From positions 1 to 10,942 of the forward strand of contig REEF01000567.1 in assembly GCA_007695205.1 (NCBI GenBank): a stretch of DNA of 10,942 nt, read 5' to 3'. Both the position numbers and the translations under genes were made by a program. The stretch is from Planctomycetaceae bacterium (GTDB lineage: Bacteria; Planctomycetota; Planctomycetia; Pirellulales; Pirellulaceae). Positions 1 through 7,173 of the stretch are shown piece by piece (position 1 is the stretch's first letter; the number at the start of each line of letters is the position of its first letter). The notes under the pieces were generated by a model. It did not search any database. It had not been told where the DNA came from and saw nothing but the letters and a program-made list of their open reading frames with translations.

Positions 1-3
1 CCC

Positions 4-19
4 GAACTCTGGCGAGTTC
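4..19 (-). terminator. Possible terminator hairpin after the OmpA lipoprotein gene
   Basis: A perfect 6-bp inverted repeat, GAACTC and GAGTTC around a 4-base loop, lies 9 bases beyond the stop codon of the minus-strand OmpA-family gene. Position and shape fit a terminator or 3'-end stabilising hairpin. The window ends three bases further on, so a following T-tract cannot be seen, and the stem is short. It could be chance. Confidence 0.3.
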
Positions 20-28
20 AGCTACGGG

Positions 29-901
29 TTAGCCTTCGTAGGTGTGGGGGTGGATCACCAGTTCGATGCGGCGGTTTTTTGCTTGTCCGACTTGGGTGCT
101 GTTGGTCGCCAATGGCTGGTTCGGGCCCTGGGCGCTGATGTAGAACTGGCGGATGGGCAGCCGGTTGCGTCGAGTCAGTTGGTCGAAGACGGCGACGGCT
201 TGCGAGTTGGCCAGATGATGGCTGCTGACGCCACCGTACAGCGGCGTGCTGTCCGTATGGCCTTCGATTCCGATCACTTGTCGCGGGTAGTTCTGTGCGA
301 CTTCTGCAGCGATCCGGTCCAGGATCGGAAAAGCCGAGCCAACCATTTGGGCGGTTCCCGGCGAAAACAGTTGATCTGCGGGTAATTCGATCCGGACCAC
401 GTCGCCGTCCATGCGCGAGACCAAGCCCTCGATCTCGATCAAGCGAACTTGCTGCCGTAAGCTGTTGTTGGCCGTGATGATCGCGCTGCCACGTCGAGTC
501 GTCGAGGCTTGCAGCGTTCGCAGATCCTTTTCGGCCTGCTCTTTCGCGACCTGCAGATCCTGCAGCCGATCGCCCGATTCGCTGAGCTGTTTCTGCAGCA
601 ACTGCACCTGGTCGCGCAAGAGCCCCACCTGCTGGCGTGATTGAGCTAGTTGGGCGTGAAGGTCGCGGTTGTTCGCGTCCAGTTCGCTCGTGCGACGATT
701 CAAATCCAACGACTGAGCCTGCTCGGGTTGCACCGAGGTGCCCGCCGGCCACACGGCAGCCGCTGGTTGCGGAGCAAGGTAGGGACTCTGGTTGCATCCC
801 CAGCCGCCAAACAGCGCGCAGCACAGAACCAGACCGATCGGATACCACGGTCGCGGCGAGCGTCGAGTTATGCGGACTTCGGCGAAGATGTCACTCGCCA
901 T
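29..901 (-). CDS. OmpA-family peptidoglycan-associated lipoprotein with coiled coil
   Basis: This 290-residue protein is probably an envelope lipoprotein that tethers peptidoglycan. Residues 1-36 form a long basic N-region (RITRRSPRPW), a hydrophobic core and a cysteine at 36 within FGGWGC; this is a loose lipobox, because G rather than L or V sits at -3. Residues 60-155 are rich in Q, L, E, D and R with heptad-like spacing, predicting a coiled coil. Residues 168-287 match the OmpA C-terminal domain, with GIEGHTDS at 211-218 and the closing KNRRIELVI at 275-283. D217 corresponds to the conserved HTD aspartate, but the arginine expected in the LSxxRA helix is glutamine (Q234). The 5' end faces the DUF1598-like gene across about 183 bp. 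The ATG at 901 is the natural start because the signal segment follows; upstream AGGGG at 9-base spacing is a weak ribosome site. The family call is firm; lipidation is inferred. Confidence 0.9.
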   Translation of the reverse strand: MASDIFAEVRITRRSPRPWYPIGLVLCCALFGGWGCNQSPYLAPQPAAAVWPAGTSVQPEQAQSLDLNRRTSELDANNRDLHAQLAQSRQQVGLLRDQVQLLQKQLSESGDRLQDLQVAKEQAEKDLRTLQASTTRRGSAIITANNSLRQQVRLIEIEGLVSRMDGDVVRIELPADQLFSPGTAQMVGSAFPILDRIAAEVAQNYPRQVIGIEGHTDSTPLYGGVSSHHLANSQAVAVFDQLTRRNRLPIRQFYISAQGPNQPLATNSTQVGQAKNRRIELVIHPHTYEG

Positions 902-943
902 CCTGGAATGCCCCTAGCATTAAGACGGTTTTCGAGCGGCCGG

Positions 944-972
944 ATACTACCAACCAAAACAAACCCCGGCAA
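944..972 (-). promoter_or_regulatory. Candidate sigma-70-like promoter for the OmpA lipoprotein
   Basis: On the minus strand TTGCCG (972-967) and TAGTAT (949-944) are separated by exactly 17 bases. Each hexamer matches four of six consensus positions. Predicted transcription would start near 937, giving a leader of about 36 bases before the ATG at 901. The match is by eye only. Confidence 0.35.
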
Positions 973-1084
973 GATCAGATCGGCAGCCTGTAAAACCTGC
1001 TGGAAGGAAAAACGCTTGACGAGCCGGTTTATGTTGTGTCATGCTGAACCAAGTTGTACTTTCGACAGAAGTGGCCCCCGCTGC

Positions 1085-2854
1085 ATGGAATCCCCAAAGA
1101 TGATGAAAGAATCGCTTTCTCGATTTGCCGCATCGTGCCCATTTCGCATGATCGTGCCGGCCGCCGTTGCGATAGTTATTGTTTGTGAATGCGGTACATC
1201 CAGTTTGTGGGCTCAAGGTCCACAAGCCGTGGACGGTCGCATCGCCAACCATCTGCAGGCGGGCGAATTCGCTCCTGCGTTGGACTTAGCAAACCAGATC
1301 GCCGATCCTGGGGTTCGAGATCGGGCGTTGGCGGGGATCGCGGAGGCTCAGGTTCGCGTGGGGATGCGCCGAGCCGGCTTGGATACGGCCAGCCGGGTGG
1401 CGGACGATCGCTTGCGGACCAGCGTTTTGGATACGGCGGCGGGATACTCCAGCGGCAGTGGTGGCGCGGCGGGCGGCGCTGCGATGGCCGATTTCGATAG
1501 CCTGATCAATCTGATCACGACGACGCTGTCGCCGGAGAGTTGGGAAGCGATTGGCGGCCCCGGTGCGATCGATTCGTTTCCTGGGGGCGTTTATGTGGAT
1601 GCGGGCGGGATGATGCAACGCTTGGCGGTCCGGGATACGGCCGCGTTGTCGCAGCTTCGTCAGCGATCGTTTTCCGCGTCGGCCAACCAGGATGTCCGCC
1701 GGGCTAGTCCGTTGAGGAAGGTCTCTTTGACTCGACTGGAAAAGCAGCTCCAGCTTCGTTGGGCTCAACGGCTGGGACCGACCGAGGAGATGCGTCTGTT
1801 GGCGGGGATGGAACGGGTACGTTTCATTCTTGTGTATCCCGAGACGGGGGATATTGTGCTGGCGGGTCCCGCGGGCGATTGGAAGCTGGACGCCGAGGGA
1901 CGTTATGTCAGCGCGGCAACCGGCCGGCCGATCCTGCAACTGGACGATTTTGTCGTCGTGTTGCGCAACGCGATCGGGGCGGGTGGTCAGTTCACCTGTT
2001 CCATCACGCCTCGGCAACCGAATCTGGCGGCGGCTCGCGCCTATTTGGACGAGACCACGCGAACGCCGCTGAAGGCCGGTCAGGCGAAGTCTTGGGTGGA
2101 CGGATTGCGAGACACGCTGGGTTTGCAGGACATCGAAGTACAGGGGATCGATCCGCGAACGCGGGTGTCGCGGGTGATTGTCGAGGCCGACTATCGCATG
2201 AAGCTGGTCGGCATGGGGCTGGAAGATGGCGTGTTGGGCCTGACCAGTTACCTGGATTCCGTGCCCATGGGCGAAGCTCGACCGATGAGCGTGTTACGTT
2301 GGTGGTTCACGCTGGGTCACGATGCGTTGCACGCGACGCCGTCGCGGGATGCGTTTGAAATCCGAGGCCAGGGCGTCAAGGTGCTGAGCGAAAACGAGAT
2401 GCTGGACGAGCTGGGGCAACGGATTCACACGGGGCAGGCCGACGAATTGAACTCGCAGTTCGCTCACGATTTCACCAAGCATTTCGAAGCGTTGGCCGCC
2501 AAGTATCCGATCTATGCCGATTTGCAGAATGTCTTCGATCTGGCCTTAGCCGCCGGATTGATCGTCGCCCAGGATCTGCCCGACCAGGTCGGCTGGCACT
2601 TCCTGCACTTCGGTCAACCGGACCGTTTTCACGTGGGTTTGGATGCCGCTCCCCAGACCGTCCAGACGGTGGCCAACTATCGAGCCGATCGACAAGGTGC
2701 CATCCTGGCGGGCGTCAGCGGTGGTGTTTCCGTGAATACGGCGCCGCTGGTGGTCCAGGAGGCGATCCGGATCGACGATTATGGGGTCTTGGCGGCGGAA
2801 CACCAGGGTGCGCGGCCCGACGATCTGCCAGCCAACGCCTGGTGGTGGGACTGA
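1085..2854 (+). CDS. Secreted DUF1598-like planctomycete protein
   Basis: This 589-residue protein has no known biochemical role. Residues 1-44 read as a signal peptide: a basic start (MMKESLSRF), a hydrophobic core IVPAAVAIVIV, and a likely cut after SLWA at 44. Residues 50-120 are paired helices with a repeated DPGVRDRALAGIAEAQ-type pattern, resembling short tetratricopeptide-like units. Residues 133-178 carry TTTLSPESWEAIGGPGAID and GGVYVDAGG, a short module I associate with planctomycete proteins. Residues 215-570 contain the stretch I assign to DUF1598, including YRMKLVGMGLEDGVLGLTSYLD (369-390, in two parts) and YADLQNVFDLALAAGLI (477-493). The reading frame is open back to 650, but that extension lies antisense to the OmpA gene and precedes the signal peptide, so I reject it. 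ATGs at 1100 and 1103 are equally possible starts. A weak promoter-like TTGACG (1016-1021) with CATGCT (1040-1045) lies upstream. The protein probably acts in the periplasm or cell envelope. Confidence 0.85.
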   Translation: MESPKMMKESLSRFAASCPFRMIVPAAVAIVIVCECGTSSLWAQGPQAVDGRIANHLQAGEFAPALDLANQIADPGVRDRALAGIAEAQVRVGMRRAGLDTASRVADDRLRTSVLDTAAGYSSGSGGAAGGAAMADFDSLINLITTTLSPESWEAIGGPGAIDSFPGGVYVDAGGMMQRLAVRDTAALSQLRQRSFSASANQDVRRASPLRKVSLTRLEKQLQLRWAQRLGPTEEMRLLAGMERVRFILVYPETGDIVLAGPAGDWKLDAEGRYVSAATGRPILQLDDFVVVLRNAIGAGGQFTCSITPRQPNLAAARAYLDETTRTPLKAGQAKSWVDGLRDTLGLQDIEVQGIDPRTRVSRVIVEADYRMKLVGMGLEDGVLGLTSYLDSVPMGEARPMSVLRWWFTLGHDALHATPSRDAFEIRGQGVKVLSENEMLDELGQRIHTGQADELNSQFAHDFTKHFEALAAKYPIYADLQNVFDLALAAGLIVAQDLPDQVGWHFLHFGQPDRFHVGLDAAPQTVQTVANYRADRQGAILAGVSGGVSVNTAPLVVQEAIRIDDYGVLAAEHQGARPDDLPANAWWWD

Positions 2855-2902
2855 ATCGGGATCCGCTCCGGGTATTCGTTTCTAATAGAATGAAGGCACA
2901 GG
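2855..2902. other. Convergent gap with a TTTCTAATAGAAT palindrome
   Basis: This short gap separates the ends of the DUF1598-like gene and the dgkA operon. It holds TTCTA-A-TAGAA at 2880-2890, within a 13-base word (2879-2891) that matches 11 of 13 positions of a palindrome at 7080-7092. I found no convincing GC-rich terminator stem with a T-tract in either direction. Confidence 0.4.
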
Positions 2903-3304
2903 CTAAAGACCCCATGATTGCGCGACGACCCACAGTCGGAATCCCAGAACGATCGCACCCAAGACGACGGAAGTCAGGGCGGCGATCAGTACCGCGGCGC
3001 TACCGATATCCAATGCGTTACCGACATGGGGATTATGCGTCCGGTCGACAGCTTTCGCCAGATGTTCCAAGGCCGTATTGAACATCTCCGCCGCCAGCAC
3101 ACCGCCGATCGCCAACACCAACAAACTCCATTCGAGGCGGTTTAGACCCAGCATTACACCAGCGACCAACACGATCGTCGCAGCGGCAAAATGTACTCGG
3201 AAGCTGGATTGGTCGTGAATGCCCATCCAAACGCCGCGAAAGGCATCGGCAAACTTCTGCCGCCAACTTCGATGGGGTGAATGAAACGGCAGATCGTTCG
3301 TCAT
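2903..3304 (-). CDS. dgkA: Diacylglycerol/undecaprenol kinase family protein (DgkA)
   Basis: This 133-residue inner-membrane protein belongs to the small trimeric DgkA family, which phosphorylates diacylglycerol in proteobacteria or undecaprenol in Gram-positive bacteria. An amphipathic N-terminus (residues 14-35) is followed by three hydrophobic helices at about 38-55, 60-78 and 100-124. The signature AAEMFNTALEHL (71-82) keeps the E, N and E equivalent to E. coli E69, N72 and E76 (E73, N76, E80). Two other positions differ. Q32 lies where E. coli has E28, and L98 precedes D99 where E. coli has K94-D95. These may be lineage traits or may alter activity. The ATG overlaps the stop of the upstream anti-sigma gene as ATGA, and GAAAGG 7 bases upstream serves as ribosome site, so translation is probably coupled. 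The family is clear; the lipid substrate cannot be read from the sequence. Confidence 0.92.
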   Translation of the reverse strand: MTNDLPFHSPHRSWRQKFADAFRGVWMGIHDQSSFRVHFAAATIVLVAGVMLGLNRLEWSLLVLAIGGVLAAEMFNTALEHLAKAVDRTHNPHVGNALDIGSAAVLIAALTSVVLGAIVLGFRLWVVAQSWGL

Positions 3305-6300
3305 GGAGTTGCCTTTCCGATGACAATTTCCGCCTGCTGTGAACCGATCCGGCCCGCGTGATGCGCGTCGATTCGCAACCGGTACGTGGCGTGTTGTCGA
3401 GGCAGCGAGAGGCTCAGCCGATACTGGCCTTGTTTATCGGCGACCGCGATGGGATTCCAGTAACGGACGCCATCGTCGGTCGCGGTGTCCGCGTCGGTTC
3501 GATCTTCGGCGTCTCGATCGTCGGCTGGTGCCGGAGCGATCAGCGACGCAGACGGTGCGTCTGACAACCGACGACCTTCGAGCCGCGCCGGTTCGTCCAC
3601 CGCTTCAGCGGACCGCAGTGGTCGAGACCGCGCCATGATCCCTGGCGATTCCATATCCATCGGTGCTGCCGGTTCCCGCGGGCCGGCCATTCCCATGCCG
3701 CTTATCCCCCTGCCGCCCATCCCCATGCCTGCCGACGGTTGCCGAGCTGCTGCTAACGGGGCTGCGTCGGGAGCTGGAGCCGAGAAGTCGTCCGCGCCGA
3801 TTTCGTCTGCTGCGGCCATTCCCAGGGCCTCTTCGCTGATCGAGTCGTAGGCGGTCACTGCCTGCTCAGTCTGTTCCGTTAATCTTGGAGCCGCCTCGGT
3901 GGCCGGTTCCGCATCGGGCGCCTCGAAGGCTGTCGCTGGGCTTTCCGGCACCGTCGATCGCGGCACAGCTTCGGCTACCTGAAAATCGGCTCGTTCATGC
4001 ATCGATCGTCTGGACCAAGACAACTGTCCCTGCGAATCGATGCTTGCCGAGACCCAGAAGATTCCCATGATCATTCCCAAGCAGGCCACGGCCAGATTCG
4101 GCGCCCAGCGGTAAGGATCTGCGGAGCCGCGCACCAAACCGAGCATCAATGTTGCCACGGTCACCAACAGCCCGCCCAACAGGGCAAGCAGCCCCATGCG
4201 GCGCAAGTCGGATTCGCGAGCCGTCCTGAGATCGGCCAGCGTTCTATCGGCCAGCATGCGGACGCGGCTTGAATTGTCCGCCACGATTTTCGGCACGACG
4301 GATTCTGCCAACGCTACGGTTCCCATCCTGAATTCCATCGCGGCGGCCGGCTCGCTTCGATGGATCTCGGCAGCCAGCAACCCGTCGGTCGACGCCCCCC
4401 ATCGTCCCGACCGTTGTGTGCCCAGCAAAAGGTCCAACAAGCGGCTGGTTTCGGGTCGTCGAGCATCCGGATCCAGATCAGCAGCTTCCAGAGTTCGAGG
4501 ATCGTCGACCTGCGATGTCAACCAGATGCGTTGGGTTAAACTAAACGTATGCTTGGGCAGCGGCGAGGGCAGCAGGTCGTCCATCACCGCGACCCCCAAC
4601 ACCGCGGGCTGGTCCTGCCCCGATTCATCCCGCACCTTCAATTGCAACTGGACCTCATCGCCCGGTGCATAATGGGATCGTAGTGCGTTGACTTGCACTT
4701 GCAGCTTGCGGTGCGGTCGGCGATAGACCAGACGCTGGGCGACCGGTCGAGCCGGTTGGGTACTCAGATCGTACGCAGTGACCCGGATCACCCCCTCGGC
4801 CCGCTCGGCGATCGGTAGGCGAACCTGGCAGTACCCGCAGTTGGGCTCCGTTTCGCGTTTCAGGAAATGGTCGCTTGTCACGATCTGTTGGCCGACCACA
4901 GCACCGCGGCATGTCGCCATGATGGCTAACGGCCGCGAGCAATCGGTCGAGCGCACATCCAGAACCAGATCACTGCCGGGCTTGAATACTCCCGGTCCAC
5001 CATCCAAGACTAACCATCGCTCCGGATCAGCAGACGGCAACCAAAACGACGTGGTCGTAGAACGAGGCGACTCGATTTCCAGCCGATAACGTCGGTCGGG
5101 TTCTGGCGTGACAACGAACAGCCCACGCCCTTCCAGTTCGGTTTGTACGTCCGTCTGCCATCGGTTGTCTTGATCGACAATCCGACCTTGGATAGAAACA
5201 GGCTGACCTTGGTCGTCACTGGCGTGGAAGTATACGCGATTGCTGACCCCGGCCACCAAGTCGCCCGATTCCGGAAAAAAATCGATCGTCAGCCCGTCCG
5301 GTGGAATGCTGGCCGTTTCGCTGGACTCAGACGCATCCCGAGTCCCGAGATGCTGACCAGCTTGGACCAGCACCGCGCGAGACACCGCGTCAAAGTGATC
5401 CTGCGGGCTGCGGGCGACCACGCGATACGCTCCAGGCGACGCATCCACGGGGATCGTCATCCGACCGTACCGAACCCCGTTTTCCGTCCAGGCCCGGCTG
5501 GACATTTCTTCCAACACTTGTCCCACCGCATCGACGAGCTGCACCTGCACCTCGATCTCTTGATCGCTCTGCAAATCAAAACTGGTCAACGAGACCGTGC
5601 GGTACCGCAACGACTGGCCGGGCCGGACGATCGGTTCATCTAACCACAAATGAGTGATCCATTTGGACGGTTCGACACGAAACGTGTGCGAGAGCGGGGC
5701 AGCGACGCCATCGCCCATCGGCTGGACCTCCAAGCGGATGTACCGATCGCCCAATTCCGCGGGCGTTTCAATCTGTAGGATCCCAGCGGCATCCGTCTGT
5801 GCCTGGGCGTCGACCAACACGCGGTCATCTTCGCCGTACAACCGGTAGGCGATCGGTGTTGAACGCGCACGATCCGCCAACGATCGCGTCATGACCGTCA
5901 AGTAGTTGGACGGTTGGGATTGCAGTCGGCTGGGCGCTAGCAATAGGGTGCGGACGGGTTGCTCGCTCCACTGCTTCCGCTCCACCTGAAACTCGGCGGG
6001 CCGCAACGGCGATTGAGGCTTAAGGTAAGCAAAGCCCACGAATCCGACCAATAACACGGCAGCCAACGAGGCACTGAAACGCAGGGCAGTGGCCAACCAG
6101 GGCTTCGCCAAGGCGGCCGTCGTCGCCGCCACGATAGCGCCTTCCTTCAAATCGTCCGGGGTTCCGGGCCGTTGCTTCTGAGGAGCACCCGGCTCCAAAG
6201 CGGTGGGCGTACCGTTTTGATCGTTGGACAGGTCGTTGGACAGCTTCGGGATGGGTAAGGGGACGGGTGACGTCTGCAATCGCGAGGCCTCGGCCACCAA

Positions 6301-6447
6301 CTCGGAACACAATTTGACCTCAGCATACCGTCGAGCCACATCGGGATCGGCCCCGATCTTTTCGCAAACCTCCTGAGCCTGATCGTCCGGCAACAGTTCG
6401 TACACCAGTTCCCATAACTGTTGCTCCAAGTTTTCAGGATGATCCAT
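3301..6447 (-). CDS. Transmembrane anti-sigma factor fused to macroglobulin-like domains
   Basis: This 1048-residue protein is the likely membrane anti-sigma factor of the sigma gene 21 bp upstream. Residues 1-58 form a helical acidic domain (LWELVYELLPDDQ, DPDVARRYAEVKL) like planctomycete anti-sigma N-termini, with no HxxxCxxC zinc motif. Helix TM1 spans about 120-141. Residues 165-625 look like successive macroglobulin-type beta domains: THLWLDEPIVRPGQSLRYR (265-283), IDFFPESGDLVAGVSNRVYF (388-407), and YAPGDEVQLQLKV with VLGVAVMDD (593-624). Helices TM2 (751-772) and TM3 (781-803) form a hairpin. A disordered Ala/Pro/Glu linker follows (about 815-993), including GMGMGGRGISGMGMAG at 907-922. 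The C-terminus (996-1045) has YWNPIAVADKQGQYRLSLSLP, split here as 996-1008 and 1009-1016, resembling the post-bait A2M module. No GCGEQ thioester motif or toroid domain is present, so it is not a complete macroglobulin. The predicted topology places residues 142-750 and 804-1048 outside the cytoplasm. Anti-sigma function is inferred from the N-terminus and gene order. Confidence 0.8.
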   Translation of the reverse strand: MDHPENLEQQLWELVYELLPDDQAQEVCEKIGADPDVARRYAEVKLCSELVAEASRLQTSPVPLPIPKLSNDLSNDQNGTPTALEPGAPQKQRPGTPDDLKEGAIVAATTAALAKPWLATALRFSASLAAVLLVGFVGFAYLKPQSPLRPAEFQVERKQWSEQPVRTLLLAPSRLQSQPSNYLTVMTRSLADRARSTPIAYRLYGEDDRVLVDAQAQTDAAGILQIETPAELGDRYIRLEVQPMGDGVAAPLSHTFRVEPSKWITHLWLDEPIVRPGQSLRYRTVSLTSFDLQSDQEIEVQVQLVDAVGQVLEEMSSRAWTENGVRYGRMTIPVDASPGAYRVVARSPQDHFDAVSRAVLVQAGQHLGTRDASESSETASIPPDGLTIDFFPESGDLVAGVSNRVYFHASDDQGQPVSIQGRIVDQDNRWQTDVQTELEGRGLFVVTPEPDRRYRLEIESPRSTTTSFWLPSADPERWLVLDGGPGVFKPGSDLVLDVRSTDCSRPLAIMATCRGAVVGQQIVTSDHFLKRETEPNCGYCQVRLPIAERAEGVIRVTAYDLSTQPARPVAQRLVYRRPHRKLQVQVNALRSHYAPGDEVQLQLKVRDESGQDQPAVLGVAVMDDLLPSPLPKHTFSLTQRIWLTSQVDDPRTLEAADLDPDARRPETSRLLDLLLGTQRSGRWGASTDGLLAAEIHRSEPAAAMEFRMGTVALAESVVPKIVADNSSRVRMLADRTLADLRTARESDLRRMGLLALLGGLLVTVATLMLGLVRGSADPYRWAPNLAVACLGMIMGIFWVSASIDSQGQLSWSRRSMHERADFQVAEAVPRSTVPESPATAFEAPDAEPATEAAPRLTEQTEQAVTAYDSISEEALGMAAADEIGADDFSAPAPDAAPLAAARQPSAGMGMGGRGISGMGMAGPREPAAPMDMESPGIMARSRPLRSAEAVDEPARLEGRRLSDAPSASLIAPAPADDRDAEDRTDADTATDDGVRYWNPIAVADKQGQYRLSLSLPRQHATYRLRIDAHHAGRIGSQQAEIVIGKATP

Positions 6448-6455
6448 GATGGTTT

Positions 6456-6466
6456 CCCCCTTCCCT
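6456..6466 (-). promoter_or_regulatory. Strong ribosome binding site of the anti-sigma gene
   Basis: Between the sigma stop codon (6471-6469) and the anti-sigma ATG (6447) the minus strand reads AGGGAAGGGGG, an unbroken purine run ending 8 bases before the ATG. It fixes the start and suggests efficient translation of the anti-sigma protein relative to its sigma partner. Confidence 0.6.
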
Positions 6467-6468
6467 CG

Positions 6469-7014
6469 TTACTCGGTTTGTGCCAACGCTTCGCGCAAAT
6501 GGATCAGCGCCAGACGCATCCGAGTCTTCACCGTCCCCGTGGGGATCCCCACGGTGTCGGCGATCTGTTCGTAGGTCAATTGAGCGTTCTGTCTGAGCAG
6601 AAAGACCTCTTGTTCCTCCGTCCGCAAGCGGCTGACCGCCTGGCGGATCAGTGACAGTTGTTCGCGATGTTCCACTTCGTGTTCCGGTCCTTCCCCTCCC
6701 GTGGCGAGCGTCCCTGGGTCCTCGGGCAGTGGTCGCTTTCGTCGTCGCCACGCCGTCTGACGCATGTCGCGACCCGTGTTCAAGGCGATTCGAAAAATCC
6801 AAGCCTTCAAATTGCTAATTTCTACCACCTGATCGCGGTGTTTCCAGCACTTAATAAAGGTCTCCTGCAAGGCATCCCGAGCATCCTCAAAGTTACCAAT
6901 AAAGTGGTACAGCATTCCCAGTAATTCTGGCTGATAACACGAAAACGCCTCTTCCAGCATCTGGTCGCAGGACGACCGATCGTCAGTCGACGTTCTTCGT
7001 GCTGATTCCGACAC
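6469..7014 (-). CDS. ECF sigma-70 family RNA polymerase sigma factor (RpoE-like)
   Basis: This 181-residue protein is an extracytoplasmic-function sigma factor, which directs RNA polymerase to a dedicated promoter set. Residues 20-88 are the sigma-2 region, with DARDALQETFIKCW at 45-58 and NLKAWIFRIALNTGRD at 68-83 for core binding and -10 recognition. A charged linker (89-117) follows. Residues 118-175 form the sigma-4 helix-turn-helix, with LTYEQIADTVGIPTGTVKTR at 146-165 reading the -35 element. The start is GTG at 7014: AGAGG lies 6 bases upstream, while the alternative ATG at 6960 has no ribosome site and would cut into the first sigma-2 helix. It heads a three-gene operon with the anti-sigma/macroglobulin gene and dgkA. 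No C-terminal sensor extension is present, so control presumably comes from the membrane anti-sigma protein. Confidence 0.93.
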   Translation of the reverse strand: MSESARRTSTDDRSSCDQMLEEAFSCYQPELLGMLYHFIGNFEDARDALQETFIKCWKHRDQVVEISNLKAWIFRIALNTGRDMRQTAWRRRKRPLPEDPGTLATGGEGPEHEVEHREQLSLIRQAVSRLRTEEQEVFLLRQNAQLTYEQIADTVGIPTGTVKTRMRLALIHLREALAQTE

Positions 7015-7035
7015 ACGATGCCTCTTCTCGTTGGT

Positions 7036-7059
7036 ATTAGACGAAGTCCAGCGTCCGTT
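7036..7059 (-). promoter_or_regulatory. Candidate ECF-type promoter of the sigma/anti-sigma/dgkA operon
   Basis: The minus strand carries CGTCTAAT (7043-7036), close to the CGTC/TCTAA -10 form used by many ECF sigma factors, with AAC at 7059-7057 as a possible -35 core. The spacing is about three bases shorter than the E. coli RpoE arrangement, so the -35 assignment is weak. Transcription from here would begin near 7029, just before the ribosome site of the GTG start. It would fit autoregulation, which is common for ECF sigma genes. Confidence 0.25.
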
Positions 7060-7079
7060 GGATTCTGGTCTTCCCCCTA

Positions 7080-7092
7080 TTTCTAACAGAAA
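7080..7092. promoter_or_regulatory. Palindrome TTTCT-AAC-AGAAA between the two sigma genes
   Basis: A perfect 5-bp inverted repeat with a 3-base centre sits midway in the 160-bp divergent region between the two ECF sigma genes. That is where an operator shared by both transcription units could lie. A near copy occurs at 2879-2891, at the other end of the minus-strand operon. On the minus strand the TAGAAA half could also serve as a -10 element. Function is unproven. Confidence 0.25.
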
Positions 7093-7146
7093 CCTGCCAC
7101 AATTTCAGCCGATGCGACCTGTCGATTCCGCGTCTCGATGCTTAAA

Positions 7147-7152
7147 TATAAG
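7147..7152 (+). promoter_or_regulatory. Weak -10-like TATAAG ahead of the second sigma gene
   Basis: TATAAG matches five of six bases of the sigma-70 -10 consensus within an AT-rich run (CTTAAATATAAGG), 21 bases before the ATG at 7174. No good -35 hexamer is seen 16-18 bases upstream (GATTCC at 17). Either a different sigma factor is used or this is not the promoter. Confidence 0.2.
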
Positions 7153-7173
7153 GGGAGGAGTGTAGAGGACGCT

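Noticed and set aside
650..1084. Upstream extension of the DUF1598-like reading frame
   Set aside because: It runs antisense to the OmpA lipoprotein gene and would bury a clear signal peptide 145 residues inside the protein.
1286..2017. 243-residue minus-strand open frame within the DUF1598-like gene
   Set aside because: Arginine-rich shadow translation without domain features, lying opposite a well-supported protein.
4831..4842. NCGYCQ in the anti-sigma protein as a thioester motif
   Set aside because: The macroglobulin thioester is GCGEQ; this sequence lacks the glutamate-glutamine pair and sits in a different domain.
7138..7173. Upstream ATG for the second sigma factor
   Set aside because: The added residues (MLKYKGRSVEDA) are absent from the family pattern I know, and they cover the likely ribosome site and -10-like sequence.
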